A stretch of DNA of 64,000 bases, from the NCBI RefSeq assembly GCF_017876295.1, contig NZ_JAGINT010000002.1:3224001-3288000 (forward strand), given 5' to 3'. The stretch is from Kribbella aluminosa. GTDB lineage: Bacteria > Actinomycetota > Actinomycetes > Propionibacteriales > Kribbellaceae. Under the pieces are notes generated by a model. The model was not told the origin of the DNA and did not search any database. It saw only the letters and a list, made by a program, of their open reading frames with translations. Below are positions 8,347-16,082 of this stretch, in pieces (the stretch's first letter is position 1; each line of letters starts with the position of its first letter). The translations under genes and the position numbers were made by a program.

Positions 8347-9129
8347 ATGACCGAGCTGAACGCCGACCAGGCGCGGCGAGCGATCGTCGACCACACCCGG
8401 CGCCTGGCGGAAGCAGCCGCCGCGGCCGGGCCGGACGCCGCCGTGCCGACCGCGTCCGAGTGGACTGTCACCAACCTGGTGGAGCACGTCGGCCAGACCC
8501 AGAACTGGGTCGCGGAGATCATCGAGCGGCGCATCACCGATCCCACGCAGTTGCCCACGGAGGTGGCCGCGCTGCCCGCCGATCCCGGCGAGTGGTCGGC
8601 GTGGCTGGCGGAGTCCGCGCAGCGACTCGCGAAGGCGTGCTCCGATGACGCGCTCGACGCGCCGGTGTTCAATCCGGCGGGGGACGGGCGCACCGGAGTG
8701 CGGTTCTGGATCGGCAGCCAGCTCAACGAAGCGGTCGTCCACGGCTTCGACGCGGCCGCGGCGGCGGGTCGGCCGGTCGACGTCGACGCCGACATCGCAG
8801 CGGCGCTGATCAGCAATCACCTCGCGATGCTCACCTCTCCGACGTGGGAGATGCAGCGGCCTGAGTCCGCTCATGCGATCCGGGGCGATGGGCAGGTCCT
8901 GCAGTGGCAGGCGACCGACGCCGGCGCTTGGTTCGTCGTACGCCGGCCTGACGGTGCGACGTGGCAAACCGGAACCCAACAGGCCGAGGTGACGATCACC
9001 GGCCCGGCACGATCGCTGCTGCTGACGTTGACCCGACGGCTGCCGTTGACCGACAGCGACATCACCGTGGACGGCGACGCGGACCTCGCTCGGCACTGGA
9101 TCGACAACACCGCTCACGTCAGCGGCTGA
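8347..9129 (+). CDS. Maleylpyruvate isomerase-family, mycothiol-dependent DinB-like protein
   Basis: A 260-aa protein of the actinobacterial family combining an N-terminal four-helix DinB-like domain (SEWTVTNLVEHVGQTQNWV near residues 38-56, with the family's metal-ligand histidine H50) and a C-terminal alpha/beta MDMPI_C domain (GPARSLLLTLTRRLPL near 220). The second histidine ligand region is NEAVVHGFD at about 127-135. Members use mycothiol, the actinobacterial thiol; the substrate is unknown. ATG at 8347 with AAGGA upstream. Divergent from the broken methyltransferase. Confidence 0.85.
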   Translation: MTELNADQARRAIVDHTRRLAEAAAAAGPDAAVPTASEWTVTNLVEHVGQTQNWVAEIIERRITDPTQLPTEVAALPADPGEWSAWLAESAQRLAKACSDDALDAPVFNPAGDGRTGVRFWIGSQLNEAVVHGFDAAAAAGRPVDVDADIAAALISNHLAMLTSPTWEMQRPESAHAIRGDGQVLQWQATDAGAWFVVRRPDGATWQTGTQQAEVTITGPARSLLLTLTRRLPLTDSDITVDGDADLARHWIDNTAHVSG

Positions 9130-9177
9130 CACCGGGCGTACCGTGGTTCGAGAATCGCGCTTGAGGAGGAGCGCGTC

Positions 9178-9369
9178 GAGGCGGGCCTCGACGACTACGA
9201 CCCGAACGACGTACCGCCGGCCACCGACGCCCCGGTGCCGACGGACGTGCGCGACACCGAGGAGTACCAGGAGTCCGAGGCCGAGCTGCGCCGCGAGGAG
9301 TCCGAGGGGGAGATCTACCCGCTCACCGACCGGCACCCGTTCCCGCCGTCGCACTACGACCGCTCGTAG
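9178..9369 (+). CDS. Small acidic protein, start unresolved
   Basis: An open frame in the same phase as the preceding gene after its stop encodes a hydrophilic, very acidic polypeptide: DDYDPNDVPPATDAPVP, then EEYQESEAELRREESEGE and a tail RHPFPPSHYDRS. The composition and regular pattern suggest a real small protein. A GAGGAG site at 9164-9169 is well placed for a start near 9175-9181, but there is no ATG, GTG or TTG there. The first standard start is GTG 9235, so the start codon may be mutated. The last 16 bp overlap the convergent APH gene. Confidence 0.35.
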   Translation, partial: EAGLDDYDPNDVPPATDAPVPTDVRDTEEYQESEAELRREESEGEIYPLTDRHPFPPSHYDRS

Positions 9370-10109
9370 GCCGCTCGGAGGACGTCGAACTCGGCGCCCG
9401 GCTCGTTCGGGTCGAAGCCGTGCTCGATCAGCCAGCGGGACGCCTGGAGACTGCGCAGCGACCACCAGGCGCGGATCACGTCGACGTCCACGTCGGTGCC
9501 GTACCCGGCCAGCAGGTCGTCGAGGCATTCCTCGTGCCCGAGCGTCATGATGGCGAGGTCGTTCAACGGGTCGCCCTTGCTCGCCTCGGACCAGTCGATG
9601 ATGCCGGTGACCTCGTCGCCCTCGGTGAACACGTGGGTGATCTGCAGGTCCCCATGCGCGAACACCGGCTCCCACGGCCGGAACGCCAGCTCCGCGACCT
9701 CGCGATTCCGGATGACCAGGTCGGCGGGAAGTACGCCGTTCGCGATCAGCCACTCGCACTCACCGTCGAGCTTCGCGCCGATCTCCTCGCTGGTCGGCGC
9801 CGACCACGGCGGCAATGGTGCCTCATGCAACTTCCGTACGGCGGCGCCCGCCGCGGCCCACGCATCCGGCGACGCCGGCGAAGGCTCCCCGAGCCGGCCG
9901 AGCGCCGCCCCGCGCACCGCGGCAAGCGCGAGCACATTCGGCTTCCGCCACAGAACCTCCGGCGTCGGCACCGGCGCCAACCGCATCGCCTCGACCTCGA
10001 CCTCGAGGTTCCCCGGATCACCGTCGACCTTCAGAAACACGTCCCCCACCCGCAGGGTCGCCCGTTCACTGTGCGCCACGACAACCTGAACCTCATCCAC
10101 ACGCCGCAT
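9354..10109 (-). CDS. APH-fold phosphotransferase (aminoglycoside phosphotransferase family)
   Basis: A small-molecule kinase of the APH/choline-kinase fold. The nucleotide lysine is in GDVFLKVDGDPG near the N-terminus. The catalytic loop FAHGDLQITHV carries HGD but has His where the family usually has Asn (HGDxxxxN). GIIDWSEA supplies the metal-binding aspartate. It is about 251 aa. ATG 10109 is used; a GTG at 10127 is also possible. Many such genes are not antibiotic-resistance genes, so the substrate is left open. It converges on the small acidic protein. Confidence 0.8.
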   Translation of the reverse strand: MRRVDEVQVVVAHSERATLRVGDVFLKVDGDPGNLEVEVEAMRLAPVPTPEVLWRKPNVLALAAVRGAALGRLGEPSPASPDAWAAAGAAVRKLHEAPLPPWSAPTSEEIGAKLDGECEWLIANGVLPADLVIRNREVAELAFRPWEPVFAHGDLQITHVFTEGDEVTGIIDWSEASKGDPLNDLAIMTLGHEECLDDLLAGYGTDVDVDVIRAWWSLRSLQASRWLIEHGFDPNEPGAEFDVLRAAYERS

Positions 10110-10133
10110 TCTCCCGACCCCACCCACCAGCCG

Positions 10134-10682
10134 TCATCCGGTTTGTTCGGGTGGTTCGACCGGGAAGGAGATCATCGTGTGGAGGCGGGGGGTGCGGCCG
10201 GGCGCTGGGCTGTTTCCGGAGTAGTTGGCCAGGGTTTGCTGGATGTCCTTGATGAGGGCGGCCAGCTCGTCCTCGGAGAGCCAGAGGATGCCTTGGCGGT
10301 AGCCGACTGAGTCGTGGAGCGGGTTGGCGCCGGGGCGGTCGAGGTAGGTGTTGAACTCGGCCAGCAGGGCGGCCATCGTCGCGGTGAAGCCGCGGCGGTG
10401 GTCGTCGAGGGTCATCGTCGCGGCTGCCTCCGGGCCGATCCGGGTGCGGTCGGCGCGGAGTTGGTAGTGCCGCTCGACCGCGCCGTGGACGCGCTGCTCG
10501 TCGACGACCTCCAGTACGCCGCCCTCGGCCAGGAGCGCGACATGCCGGTAGACGCTGGTCTTCGGTACGTCGGACAGCCGCGCGCACAGGTCGGACGTCG
10601 TCCGCACGCGGCCGCCGGACATGGCATGCACGATGCGCAGCCGGACCGGGTGCAGCAGCAGGTCGAGCGGATCCATATCCAC
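10134..10682 (-). CDS. ArsR-like helix-turn-helix regulator
   Basis: A winged-helix repressor: LLLHPVRLRIVHAMSGGRVRTT, then SDVPKTSVYRHVALLAEGGVL, the recognition helix and turn, followed by an EHYQL-like wing (AVERHYQLRAD). The C-terminal half is helical with a conserved look for ligand or dimer contact (GYRQGILWLSEDEL). No metal-binding cysteine pair is present. GTG at 10682 or ATG at 10676. It is divergent from the erythromycin-esterase-like gene with a dyad between, so it probably controls that gene and itself. Confidence 0.82.
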   Translation of the reverse strand: MDMDPLDLLLHPVRLRIVHAMSGGRVRTTSDLCARLSDVPKTSVYRHVALLAEGGVLEVVDEQRVHGAVERHYQLRADRTRIGPEAAATMTLDDHRRGFTATMAALLAEFNTYLDRPGANPLHDSVGYRQGILWLSEDELAALIKDIQQTLANYSGNSPAPGRTPRLHTMISFPVEPPEQTG

Positions 10683-10684
10683 AC

Positions 10685-10720
10685 AATCCCAGATTTGATA
10701 CCGTTAGCAAAATTGGGAAT
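10685..10720. promoter_or_regulatory. Imperfect dyad, candidate operator
   Basis: AATCCCAGATTT and AAAATTGGGAAT are inverted (9 of 12 pairs) in the 50-bp AT-rich gap between the divergent regulator and esterase genes. The location fits an operator for the ArsR-like protein. Confidence 0.4.
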
Positions 10721-10731
10721 GGAGGTCCGTG

Positions 10732-12012
10732 GTGACTGGACTGAGTGAAGCCGCCGTGCATGCGTTGGACGACCTGACGTGGCTCGACGACGTGATCGGC
10801 GACGCGCGGGTGGTCGCGATCGGGGAGAGCTCGCACTACAGCCATGAGTTCCTGGCGTTGCGTCATCGGTTACTGCGGTACCTCGTCGAACGGCACGGGT
10901 TCACGGCGTACGCGATGGAGTCCGGCTTCCCCGAGGGCCGGCGTACCGACGCCTGGGTCCGGAACGGTGCGCCGGACGAGCTCGGCTCGGTACTCGCCAC
11001 GGGAATGACCTCGCTCATGGGCGTCTGGACCGAGATGCGCGACCTCCTCGGGTGGCTGCGGCAACACAACGGGAAGGTCGGCTTCTACGGGATCGACCTC
11101 CCGGGCTCGGTGGTGTCCACGCTGCCCGGCCTGGAGTTGCTGTTCGACTACCTCCGTGTCGCCGATCCGGAGTTCGAACCCGACCCCGTCATCCGGGACA
11201 CCGCAGGAGCGCTAGCCGTGTCGTCACCGTTCTCCGCGCCCGCTGCGATGGCCGCGTACGGGCAGCTCGAACAGTCCACGAAGGACGCCTTCACCGCGGG
11301 TCTCGCCGGGCTTGTCGCGCGATTGGCTGCGCGGCGGCTGGAGTACGTCGACCGTACGTCGCGGGACGCGTACGGCGAAGCCTGGTGCGCGTTGGCGGGC
11401 GCGGTCGCCCTCGACGCGCTGGCCCGTGCGATGGCCGGCGGCGACCGGTTGTCGATGATGAACATCCGGGACGCCGCCATGGCGGACGCCGTCGAGTGGA
11501 TCCTCGGGCGGGAGGAACGCGTCGTACTGGCCGCGCACAACGGCCACGTCCAGCGCCGGCCCGGCGTGCTGCCCGGCATGCCGCCGATGACCCCGCTCGG
11601 TATGCACCTTGCCGACCGGCTCGGGCAGGACTACGTGGTCATCGGTACGACGATGGACACCGGGCAGATCCTGACGAACGGGCCGGAGTTCTACACCGGC
11701 ACGCTCTTCAGCCCGCTGCCGCCCGCCGCGCCGGACAGCATCGACGGGCTGATGGCGGCCAGCCACGATGGCCCGTTCGGCGTCGACCTGCGGCGGTTGT
11801 CCGACGCGGACGCTCGCGCGGTTCGAGCGGCAGGACGGCAGCGGGTGCTGGCCGACCATTACGGCGATGTCGAGGTGCTGACGGCGTACGACGTACTGCT
11901 GCACGTCCCGGTGATCACGCCGGCACATCCGGACGTCGACGCGCTGGCGTTTGCCCCCGTCGACGTACAGGGTCCGTTCGACGCCTACCTCGGTACGGCA
12001 AGGACCGCCTGA
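10732..12012 (+). CDS. Erythromycin esterase-family protein
   Basis: A cytoplasmic hydrolase of the EreA/EreB fold, about 426 aa. The catalytic signatures are present: VVAIGESSHYSHEF near residue 30 (Glu and His), AYAMESGFPEG near 60 (Glu) and LAAHNGHVQR near 267 (two His). Many actinobacterial members do not attack macrolides, so resistance is not implied. The GTG at 10732 has GGAGG 6 bases upstream; GTG 10729 is in frame. It lies next to a divergent regulator that likely controls it. Confidence 0.88.
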   Translation: MTGLSEAAVHALDDLTWLDDVIGDARVVAIGESSHYSHEFLALRHRLLRYLVERHGFTAYAMESGFPEGRRTDAWVRNGAPDELGSVLATGMTSLMGVWTEMRDLLGWLRQHNGKVGFYGIDLPGSVVSTLPGLELLFDYLRVADPEFEPDPVIRDTAGALAVSSPFSAPAAMAAYGQLEQSTKDAFTAGLAGLVARLAARRLEYVDRTSRDAYGEAWCALAGAVALDALARAMAGGDRLSMMNIRDAAMADAVEWILGREERVVLAAHNGHVQRRPGVLPGMPPMTPLGMHLADRLGQDYVVIGTTMDTGQILTNGPEFYTGTLFSPLPPAAPDSIDGLMAASHDGPFGVDLRRLSDADARAVRAAGRQRVLADHYGDVEVLTAYDVLLHVPVITPAHPDVDALAFAPVDVQGPFDAYLGTARTA

Positions 12013-12016
12013 GGGT

Positions 12017-13036
12017 TTAGCGGCGGCGAAGGGGTGGGGTGGTCAGGGCGGGGGAGACGGAGTGTTTCTCGGCGGGGGAGAGGTCGGTGCCGGGGGCAAC
12101 GATTGTGTCGATGGCGTCGAGGATGTCGGGGGTGAGGGTGGTGTCGGCGGCTGCCAGTTGGGAGTTGAGGTGGTCCAGGGTGCGGGGGCCGATGAGGGCG
12201 CTGGTGACGGCGGGGTGGGTGGTGATGAAGGCGAGGGCGAGCTGGATCAGGGTGAGGCCGGACTGGTCGGCGAGTTTGGCCAGTTGTTCGACGGCTTCGA
12301 GTTTGGCGGCGTTCGCCGGGATCGTGGTGTCGAAGCGTTCCGGCATGACGGCGGATCGGCTGGTCGTCACGGCTTGACCTGCGCGTACGGCGCCCGACAG
12401 CCAGCCCGACGCGAGCGGGCTCCACGTCAGCACCCCGAGGCCGTACTGCTCCGCGACCGGTAGCACCTCCGCCTCCGCGCCGCGTTGCAGGAGGGAGTAG
12501 CTCGGCTGCTCGGTGACGAAGCGGCTCAGGTGGTGCCGGTCGGCCGCCCACTGGGCCTCGACGAGGCGGTACGCCGGGTACTCGGACGTGCCGAAGTACC
12601 GGATCTTCCCCGCGCGTTGCAGGTCGGTCAGCGCCGACAACGTCTCCTCGTCGCTCGTGGCCGGGTCCCAGCGGTGCACCTGGTACAGGTCGACGTACTC
12701 GACCCCGAGCCGGCGGAGGCTGTTCTCCAAGGCCGTCGTCAGCCAGCGGCGGGACGCCCCGCGCCGGTTGCGGTCCTCGCCCATCGGCAGGCTGCCTTTG
12801 GTGGCGAGTACGACGTCGTCGCGGCGGCCGGCGATCGCGGCGCCGACGAACTCCTCGGACTGGCCGTTCGAGTACATGTCGGCGGTGTCGATCAGGTTGA
12901 CGCCCGCGGCCAGCGCGGCGTCGACGATCGCGGTGGCCTCGTCCTGGCCGGTGCGCCCGATCGCGCCGAAGTTCATCGCGCCGAGCGCCAGCGTGCTGAC
13001 CTGTACGCCGGTCCGGCCGAGTGTGCGGTACTGCAT
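12017..13036 (-). CDS. Aldo/keto reductase
   Basis: An NADPH-dependent reductase of the AKR TIM-barrel fold, 339 aa. The tetrad is visible: D50 and Y55 in LIDTADMYSNG, K80 in VVLATKGS, H121 in DLYQVHRWD. The cofactor region is GVLTWSPLASGWLSG and the late SALIGPRTLDHL. The ATG at 13036 has GGAGG upstream; the open frame runs further but without conservation. It diverges from a TetR gene across a strong dyad, so it is probably that repressor's target. The substrate is unknown. Confidence 0.92.
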   Translation of the reverse strand: MQYRTLGRTGVQVSTLALGAMNFGAIGRTGQDEATAIVDAALAAGVNLIDTADMYSNGQSEEFVGAAIAGRRDDVVLATKGSLPMGEDRNRRGASRRWLTTALENSLRRLGVEYVDLYQVHRWDPATSDEETLSALTDLQRAGKIRYFGTSEYPAYRLVEAQWAADRHHLSRFVTEQPSYSLLQRGAEAEVLPVAEQYGLGVLTWSPLASGWLSGAVRAGQAVTTSRSAVMPERFDTTIPANAAKLEAVEQLAKLADQSGLTLIQLALAFITTHPAVTSALIGPRTLDHLNSQLAAADTTLTPDILDAIDTIVAPGTDLSPAEKHSVSPALTTPPLRRR

Positions 13037-13068
13037 GTGTCCTCCGGAAGTGTCATCATGGACCAAAG

Positions 13069-13110
13069 CGGAACGTTGATCCGTATCCGACAATACGGAA
13101 CGATGTTCCG
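13069..13110. promoter_or_regulatory. TetR-type operator
   Basis: Arms 13069-13086 and 13093-13110 are inverted with 15 of 18 matches: CGGAAC outside and CCGTAT/ATACGG inside, 6-bp spacer. It lies 32 bp upstream of the aldo/keto reductase start and between that gene and the TetR gene. Confidence 0.7.
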
Positions 13111-13213
13111 ATTCACAATGCCTAAGAACCGCCTCGCTCCGCTCGGCGGGGAGGAGGGTGAGATTCACAAGCCTGAGAACTGCCTCGCTCCGCTCGGTGG
13201 GGAGGAGGGTGAG
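13111..13213 (+). repeat. Two tandem copies of a 51-52 bp unit
   Basis: Unit 1 (13111-13162) and unit 2 (13163-13213) share ATTCACAA, GCCTCGCTCCGCTCGG and GGGGAGGAGGGTGAG, with few differences. A third partial copy (ATTCACGAGGG) leads into the TetR ribosome binding site. Each unit carries a purine-rich tract resembling a ribosome binding site. Confidence 0.85.
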
Positions 13214-13231
13214 ATTCACGAGGGAGGACGG

Positions 13232-13807
13232 GTGGAGACGACCCCACGCCGGCGCGCCGACGTACGCCGGAACGAGAAGGCCCTGCTCGACGCGGCCGCC
13301 GCGGCGTTCGTCGCGTCCGGGATCGACGCGCCGGTGCGGGACATCGCGGCCCGCGCCGGGGTCGGCGTCGGCACGGTGTACCGGCACTTCCCGAGTCGCG
13401 CGGACCTGGTCGTCGCGGTCTACCGGCATCAGGTCGAGGCGCTGGCCCAGGTCGGCCCGCAGTACCTGAAGTCCGAGTCCACGCCGTACGCGGCGCTGCT
13501 CCGCTGGGTCGACGGGTTCGTCGACTTCCTGGTCACCAAGCACGGGTTGCCGGACGCGCTGAGCCAGGGCGACGCGCTGCACGGGTACTTCCTCGACGAA
13601 CTGCTGCCGGTCTGTGCCGAGCTGCTCGCCGCGGCGCGGGCGTCGGGCGAGATCAACCGGCCAGGCATCGAGGCCTACGAGCTGATGCGGGCCATCGGCA
13701 ACCTGTGCATCGGCGCGAACGACGACGAACGGTACGACGCCCGCCGTACCGTCGCCGTACTCGCGGCCGGACTCACCGTGTCACGTGCAGCGACGGACGG
13801 TAAGTGA
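13232..13807 (+). CDS. TetR-family transcriptional regulator
   Basis: A 191-aa repressor. The N-terminal HTH is at about residues 10-58: ALLDAAAAAFVASGIDAPV, then IAARAGVGVGTVYRHFPSRA. The remaining helices form the ligand-binding and dimer domain. The GTG at 13232 has GGGAGG upstream at good spacing. The frame is open much further 5' through the tandem repeat, but that part is not conserved. It is divergent from the aldo/keto reductase, and its last 35 bp overlap the convergent DHFR-like gene. Confidence 0.9.
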   Translation: METTPRRRADVRRNEKALLDAAAAAFVASGIDAPVRDIAARAGVGVGTVYRHFPSRADLVVAVYRHQVEALAQVGPQYLKSESTPYAALLRWVDGFVDFLVTKHGLPDALSQGDALHGYFLDELLPVCAELLAAARASGEINRPGIEAYELMRAIGNLCIGANDDERYDARRTVAVLAAGLTVSRAATDGK

Positions 13808-14348
13808 GCTCCTGGGTGTTGCCGTCCAGCGTGCGCGCTTCGAGTAGCTCCAGGTCGAGGTCGGGTGCGCCGCCGAAGATCGGGTCGACGCCTGTCTGCC
13901 CCGTAATCACAGGGAAAACCGTCACCTGAACCCGGTCGACCAGACCCGCGGCCAGGAGCGCCCGGTTCAGCGTCAGGCTGCCGTGGGATCGCAGCGGTAC
14001 GCCGGACTCCTCCTTCAGTCGGCGCACGACCTCGACGGCGTCGCCGCTGACGACGGTCGCGTCCGGCCAGTCGAGCGGTTCCTGCAACGTCGACGAGATG
14101 ACGGTGGTGGGCAGCTCGCGCATCCGCCGCACCCACGGGTCGAAGCCCTCTCCACCGCCCGCCAGTAGCACGGTGTTCACTCGATGGGTGTTGGCGCCGA
14201 TGACGATCCGCTGGTCCTCGCCGTACTGCTCCAGGCGGTGCGCGAGGAACTCCGGCCCCTGCTTCCCCCAGTACCCGCCCCAGTCGCCGGTGTGCGACCC
14301 GAACCCGTCCAGGCTGCTGAAGATGTCGAAGGTGTACGTCGCAGACAT
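13773..14348 (-). CDS. Dihydrofolate reductase-family (RibD C-terminal) protein
   Basis: A 191-aa protein with the DHFR/RibD fold: TFDIFSSLDGFG at the N-terminus (SLDG signature), then IVIGANTHR, VVSGDAVEVV, VPLRSHGSLTLNRALLAAGLVD and the typical late VTVFPVITG. Such proteins are putative NADPH reductases of unknown substrate. ATG 14348 has GGAGGAGAAC upstream and is chosen over the longer frame. Another paralogue is at 44453. Confidence 0.88.
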   Translation of the reverse strand: MSATYTFDIFSSLDGFGSHTGDWGGYWGKQGPEFLAHRLEQYGEDQRIVIGANTHRVNTVLLAGGGEGFDPWVRRMRELPTTVISSTLQEPLDWPDATVVSGDAVEVVRRLKEESGVPLRSHGSLTLNRALLAAGLVDRVQVTVFPVITGQTGVDPIFGGAPDLDLELLEARTLDGNTQELTYRPSLHVTR

Positions 14349-14418
14349 GATGTTCTCCTCCGTGTGGGTGCTGTCATCCCTGCAACGAACATCGTCGACC
14401 CGATCCGACAACGAGCCG

Positions 14419-15906
14419 CTAAGGACGGTACGTCGACTCGTCCAGCCCGCTCAGGCTCGGGTCGTAGGTGACGTCGCCGACGTCGTACATGGACGTCATC
14501 CAGTGGTAGAAGTTGTCGCCACGGTCCCGCAGTACCGCGTAGAGACGGCGCATCAGCTGCGACCGTACGGCGGCCTGCTCCGGGTGCTCGTACACGTTGA
14601 GCAGCTCGTCCGGGTCGAGCTCCAGGTCGTACAGCTCGTTCACCGAGTCCGGGTTGACCACCAGCTTGTACCGTTTGGTGCGCAGCATCCGTTGTGGATA
14701 AGGGAAATGGTGTCCGTGGAACTCGCAGACGATGTCGTCCGCCCACTCGACCGGATCGCCCGTCACCAGCGGCAGCAGGCTGCGTGAGTCGATCGCCGGC
14801 GCCGGGTCGGCGCCCGCGAGCTCGAGGATCGTCGCCGTACAGTCGAGCAGGCTGACGAACTCGTCGCGTACGACGCCGGCCGGCTGGCCGGGGACGCGGA
14901 GCAGACCGGGCGTGCGGTAGATGTCCTCGTACATCGCCGGGCCCTTGTCGTGCAGGCGGTGCGAACCGGTGAACTCGCCGTGGTCGCAGGTGAAGAACAC
15001 CGCGGTCTCGTCGGTCAGCCCGAGCCGCTCCATCGCGGCCAGTACCCGCCCGATCTCGAAGTCGATCAGCGCCACGTACCCCTGGTAGATCGCGATCAGC
15101 TTGCGGGTCGTCTCGATCGGCATCGTGTCGAACGCCCAGTGCGCGCTGTAGTTCTTCTGCACCGGCGGCTTGCCCTGGAACGTCTCGGCGATCGACCGCG
15201 GCGGCTCGACCTCGGCGGGGTCGATCAGGTCGAAGTACTCGTCCGGCAGGATGTACGGCAGGTGCGGGCCGAAGAAGTGCAGCGCGAGGAAGAAGGGCTC
15301 CCCGGCGTACTGCTCCAGCTGCTCGATCGCGCGGGTGGCGAGGTAGTGCTCGAACGTCGCCTCCACCGGCTGGTGCAGGCGCGCGGCGAGCAGGTTGCCC
15401 GGGCCGCCGTTCGGCAGGGTGCCGCGGATCCGGTCGGAGATCTCGTACGGCGGGAACCCGCGCTCCTGGAGATACGCCAGGTAGTCCGGGTGGTCCACCG
15501 GGTTGTGCCAGCCCGGCAGGTCGGGGCCGTCGAAGCCGAAATCGCCCGCGGACCTGTTCGTGCCGACGTGCCACTTGCCGATCAGGCCGCAGTTGTACCC
15601 GCGGTCGCGCAGTGCTTGCGAGAACGTGAACGTGCCGTCGCCGAGGTCCTCGATGTACCCGACGTTGCGCTCGTAGTTGGCCAGCAGCTTGTGCCGGAAC
15701 GGCGCCTGCCCGGTGAGCAGACTGGCGCGGGCCGGTGTACAGATCGCGGTCGGCGTGTACCAGCGGTCGAACCGGGTCCCGGTCCGGGCCAGCTCGTCGA
15801 GGTTCGGCGTCGTCCCCAGTTGGTTGCCGTAGGCACCAAGAGTGTCGACGCGATGCTGGTCGGTCATCAGGAACAGGATGTTCCGCGGCCTGCTCACGTC
15901 GGCCAC
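14419..15906 (-). CDS. Type I (formylglycine) sulfatase
   Basis: A 495-aa sulfatase/alkaline phosphatase-fold enzyme. The N-terminal NILFLMTDQHR supplies a metal aspartate (D16). The modification motif CTPAR at residues 56-60 would be converted from cysteine to formylglycine. GLIGKWHVG and FFTCDHGEFTG give further metal and active-site residues. No signal peptide is seen, so it is probably cytoplasmic, or its substrate is imported. Choline-sulfatase-like or sugar-sulfatase activity cannot be told apart. The GTG start at 15906 has no strong ribosome binding site. The dehydrogenase and exporter genes lie upstream on the same strand. Confidence 0.88.
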   Translation of the reverse strand: MADVSRPRNILFLMTDQHRVDTLGAYGNQLGTTPNLDELARTGTRFDRWYTPTAICTPARASLLTGQAPFRHKLLANYERNVGYIEDLGDGTFTFSQALRDRGYNCGLIGKWHVGTNRSAGDFGFDGPDLPGWHNPVDHPDYLAYLQERGFPPYEISDRIRGTLPNGGPGNLLAARLHQPVEATFEHYLATRAIEQLEQYAGEPFFLALHFFGPHLPYILPDEYFDLIDPAEVEPPRSIAETFQGKPPVQKNYSAHWAFDTMPIETTRKLIAIYQGYVALIDFEIGRVLAAMERLGLTDETAVFFTCDHGEFTGSHRLHDKGPAMYEDIYRTPGLLRVPGQPAGVVRDEFVSLLDCTATILELAGADPAPAIDSRSLLPLVTGDPVEWADDIVCEFHGHHFPYPQRMLRTKRYKLVVNPDSVNELYDLELDPDELLNVYEHPEQAAVRSQLMRRLYAVLRDRGDNFYHWMTSMYDVGDVTYDPSLSGLDESTYRP

Positions 15907-16002
15907 TCGTCGATCGTGCCGTCCTCGGCCTGCACTCCGGTCTGCCTATGCACGCTCGCAAGGCTAAGAACTCCGGATTTCTCCGTCAACCCGCCGACTG
16001 GT

Positions 16003-16074
16003 CGCCCACGCAGGCAGAACTCCCGTTTCGGGACTCGAAGCGCCCCGATTCAGGCACTTCTGCCTGCGTGGGCG
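16003..16074. other. 17-bp perfect inverted repeat
   Basis: CGCCCACGCAGGCAGAA (16003-16019) and its exact complement (16058-16074) flank 38 bases that hold a smaller CCCG-TTT-CGGG hairpin. It sits between the dehydrogenase stop and the sulfatase start, both minus strand. There is no T run, so it is either a GC-type terminator or an mRNA processing or stability structure. Confidence 0.7.
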
Positions 16075-16082
16075 TCCACCGG

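Noticed and set aside
10729..12012. Calling the Ere-family gene and the APH gene antibiotic-resistance determinants
   Set aside because: Both families are abundant in actinobacteria with other substrates; sequence alone does not support resistance.
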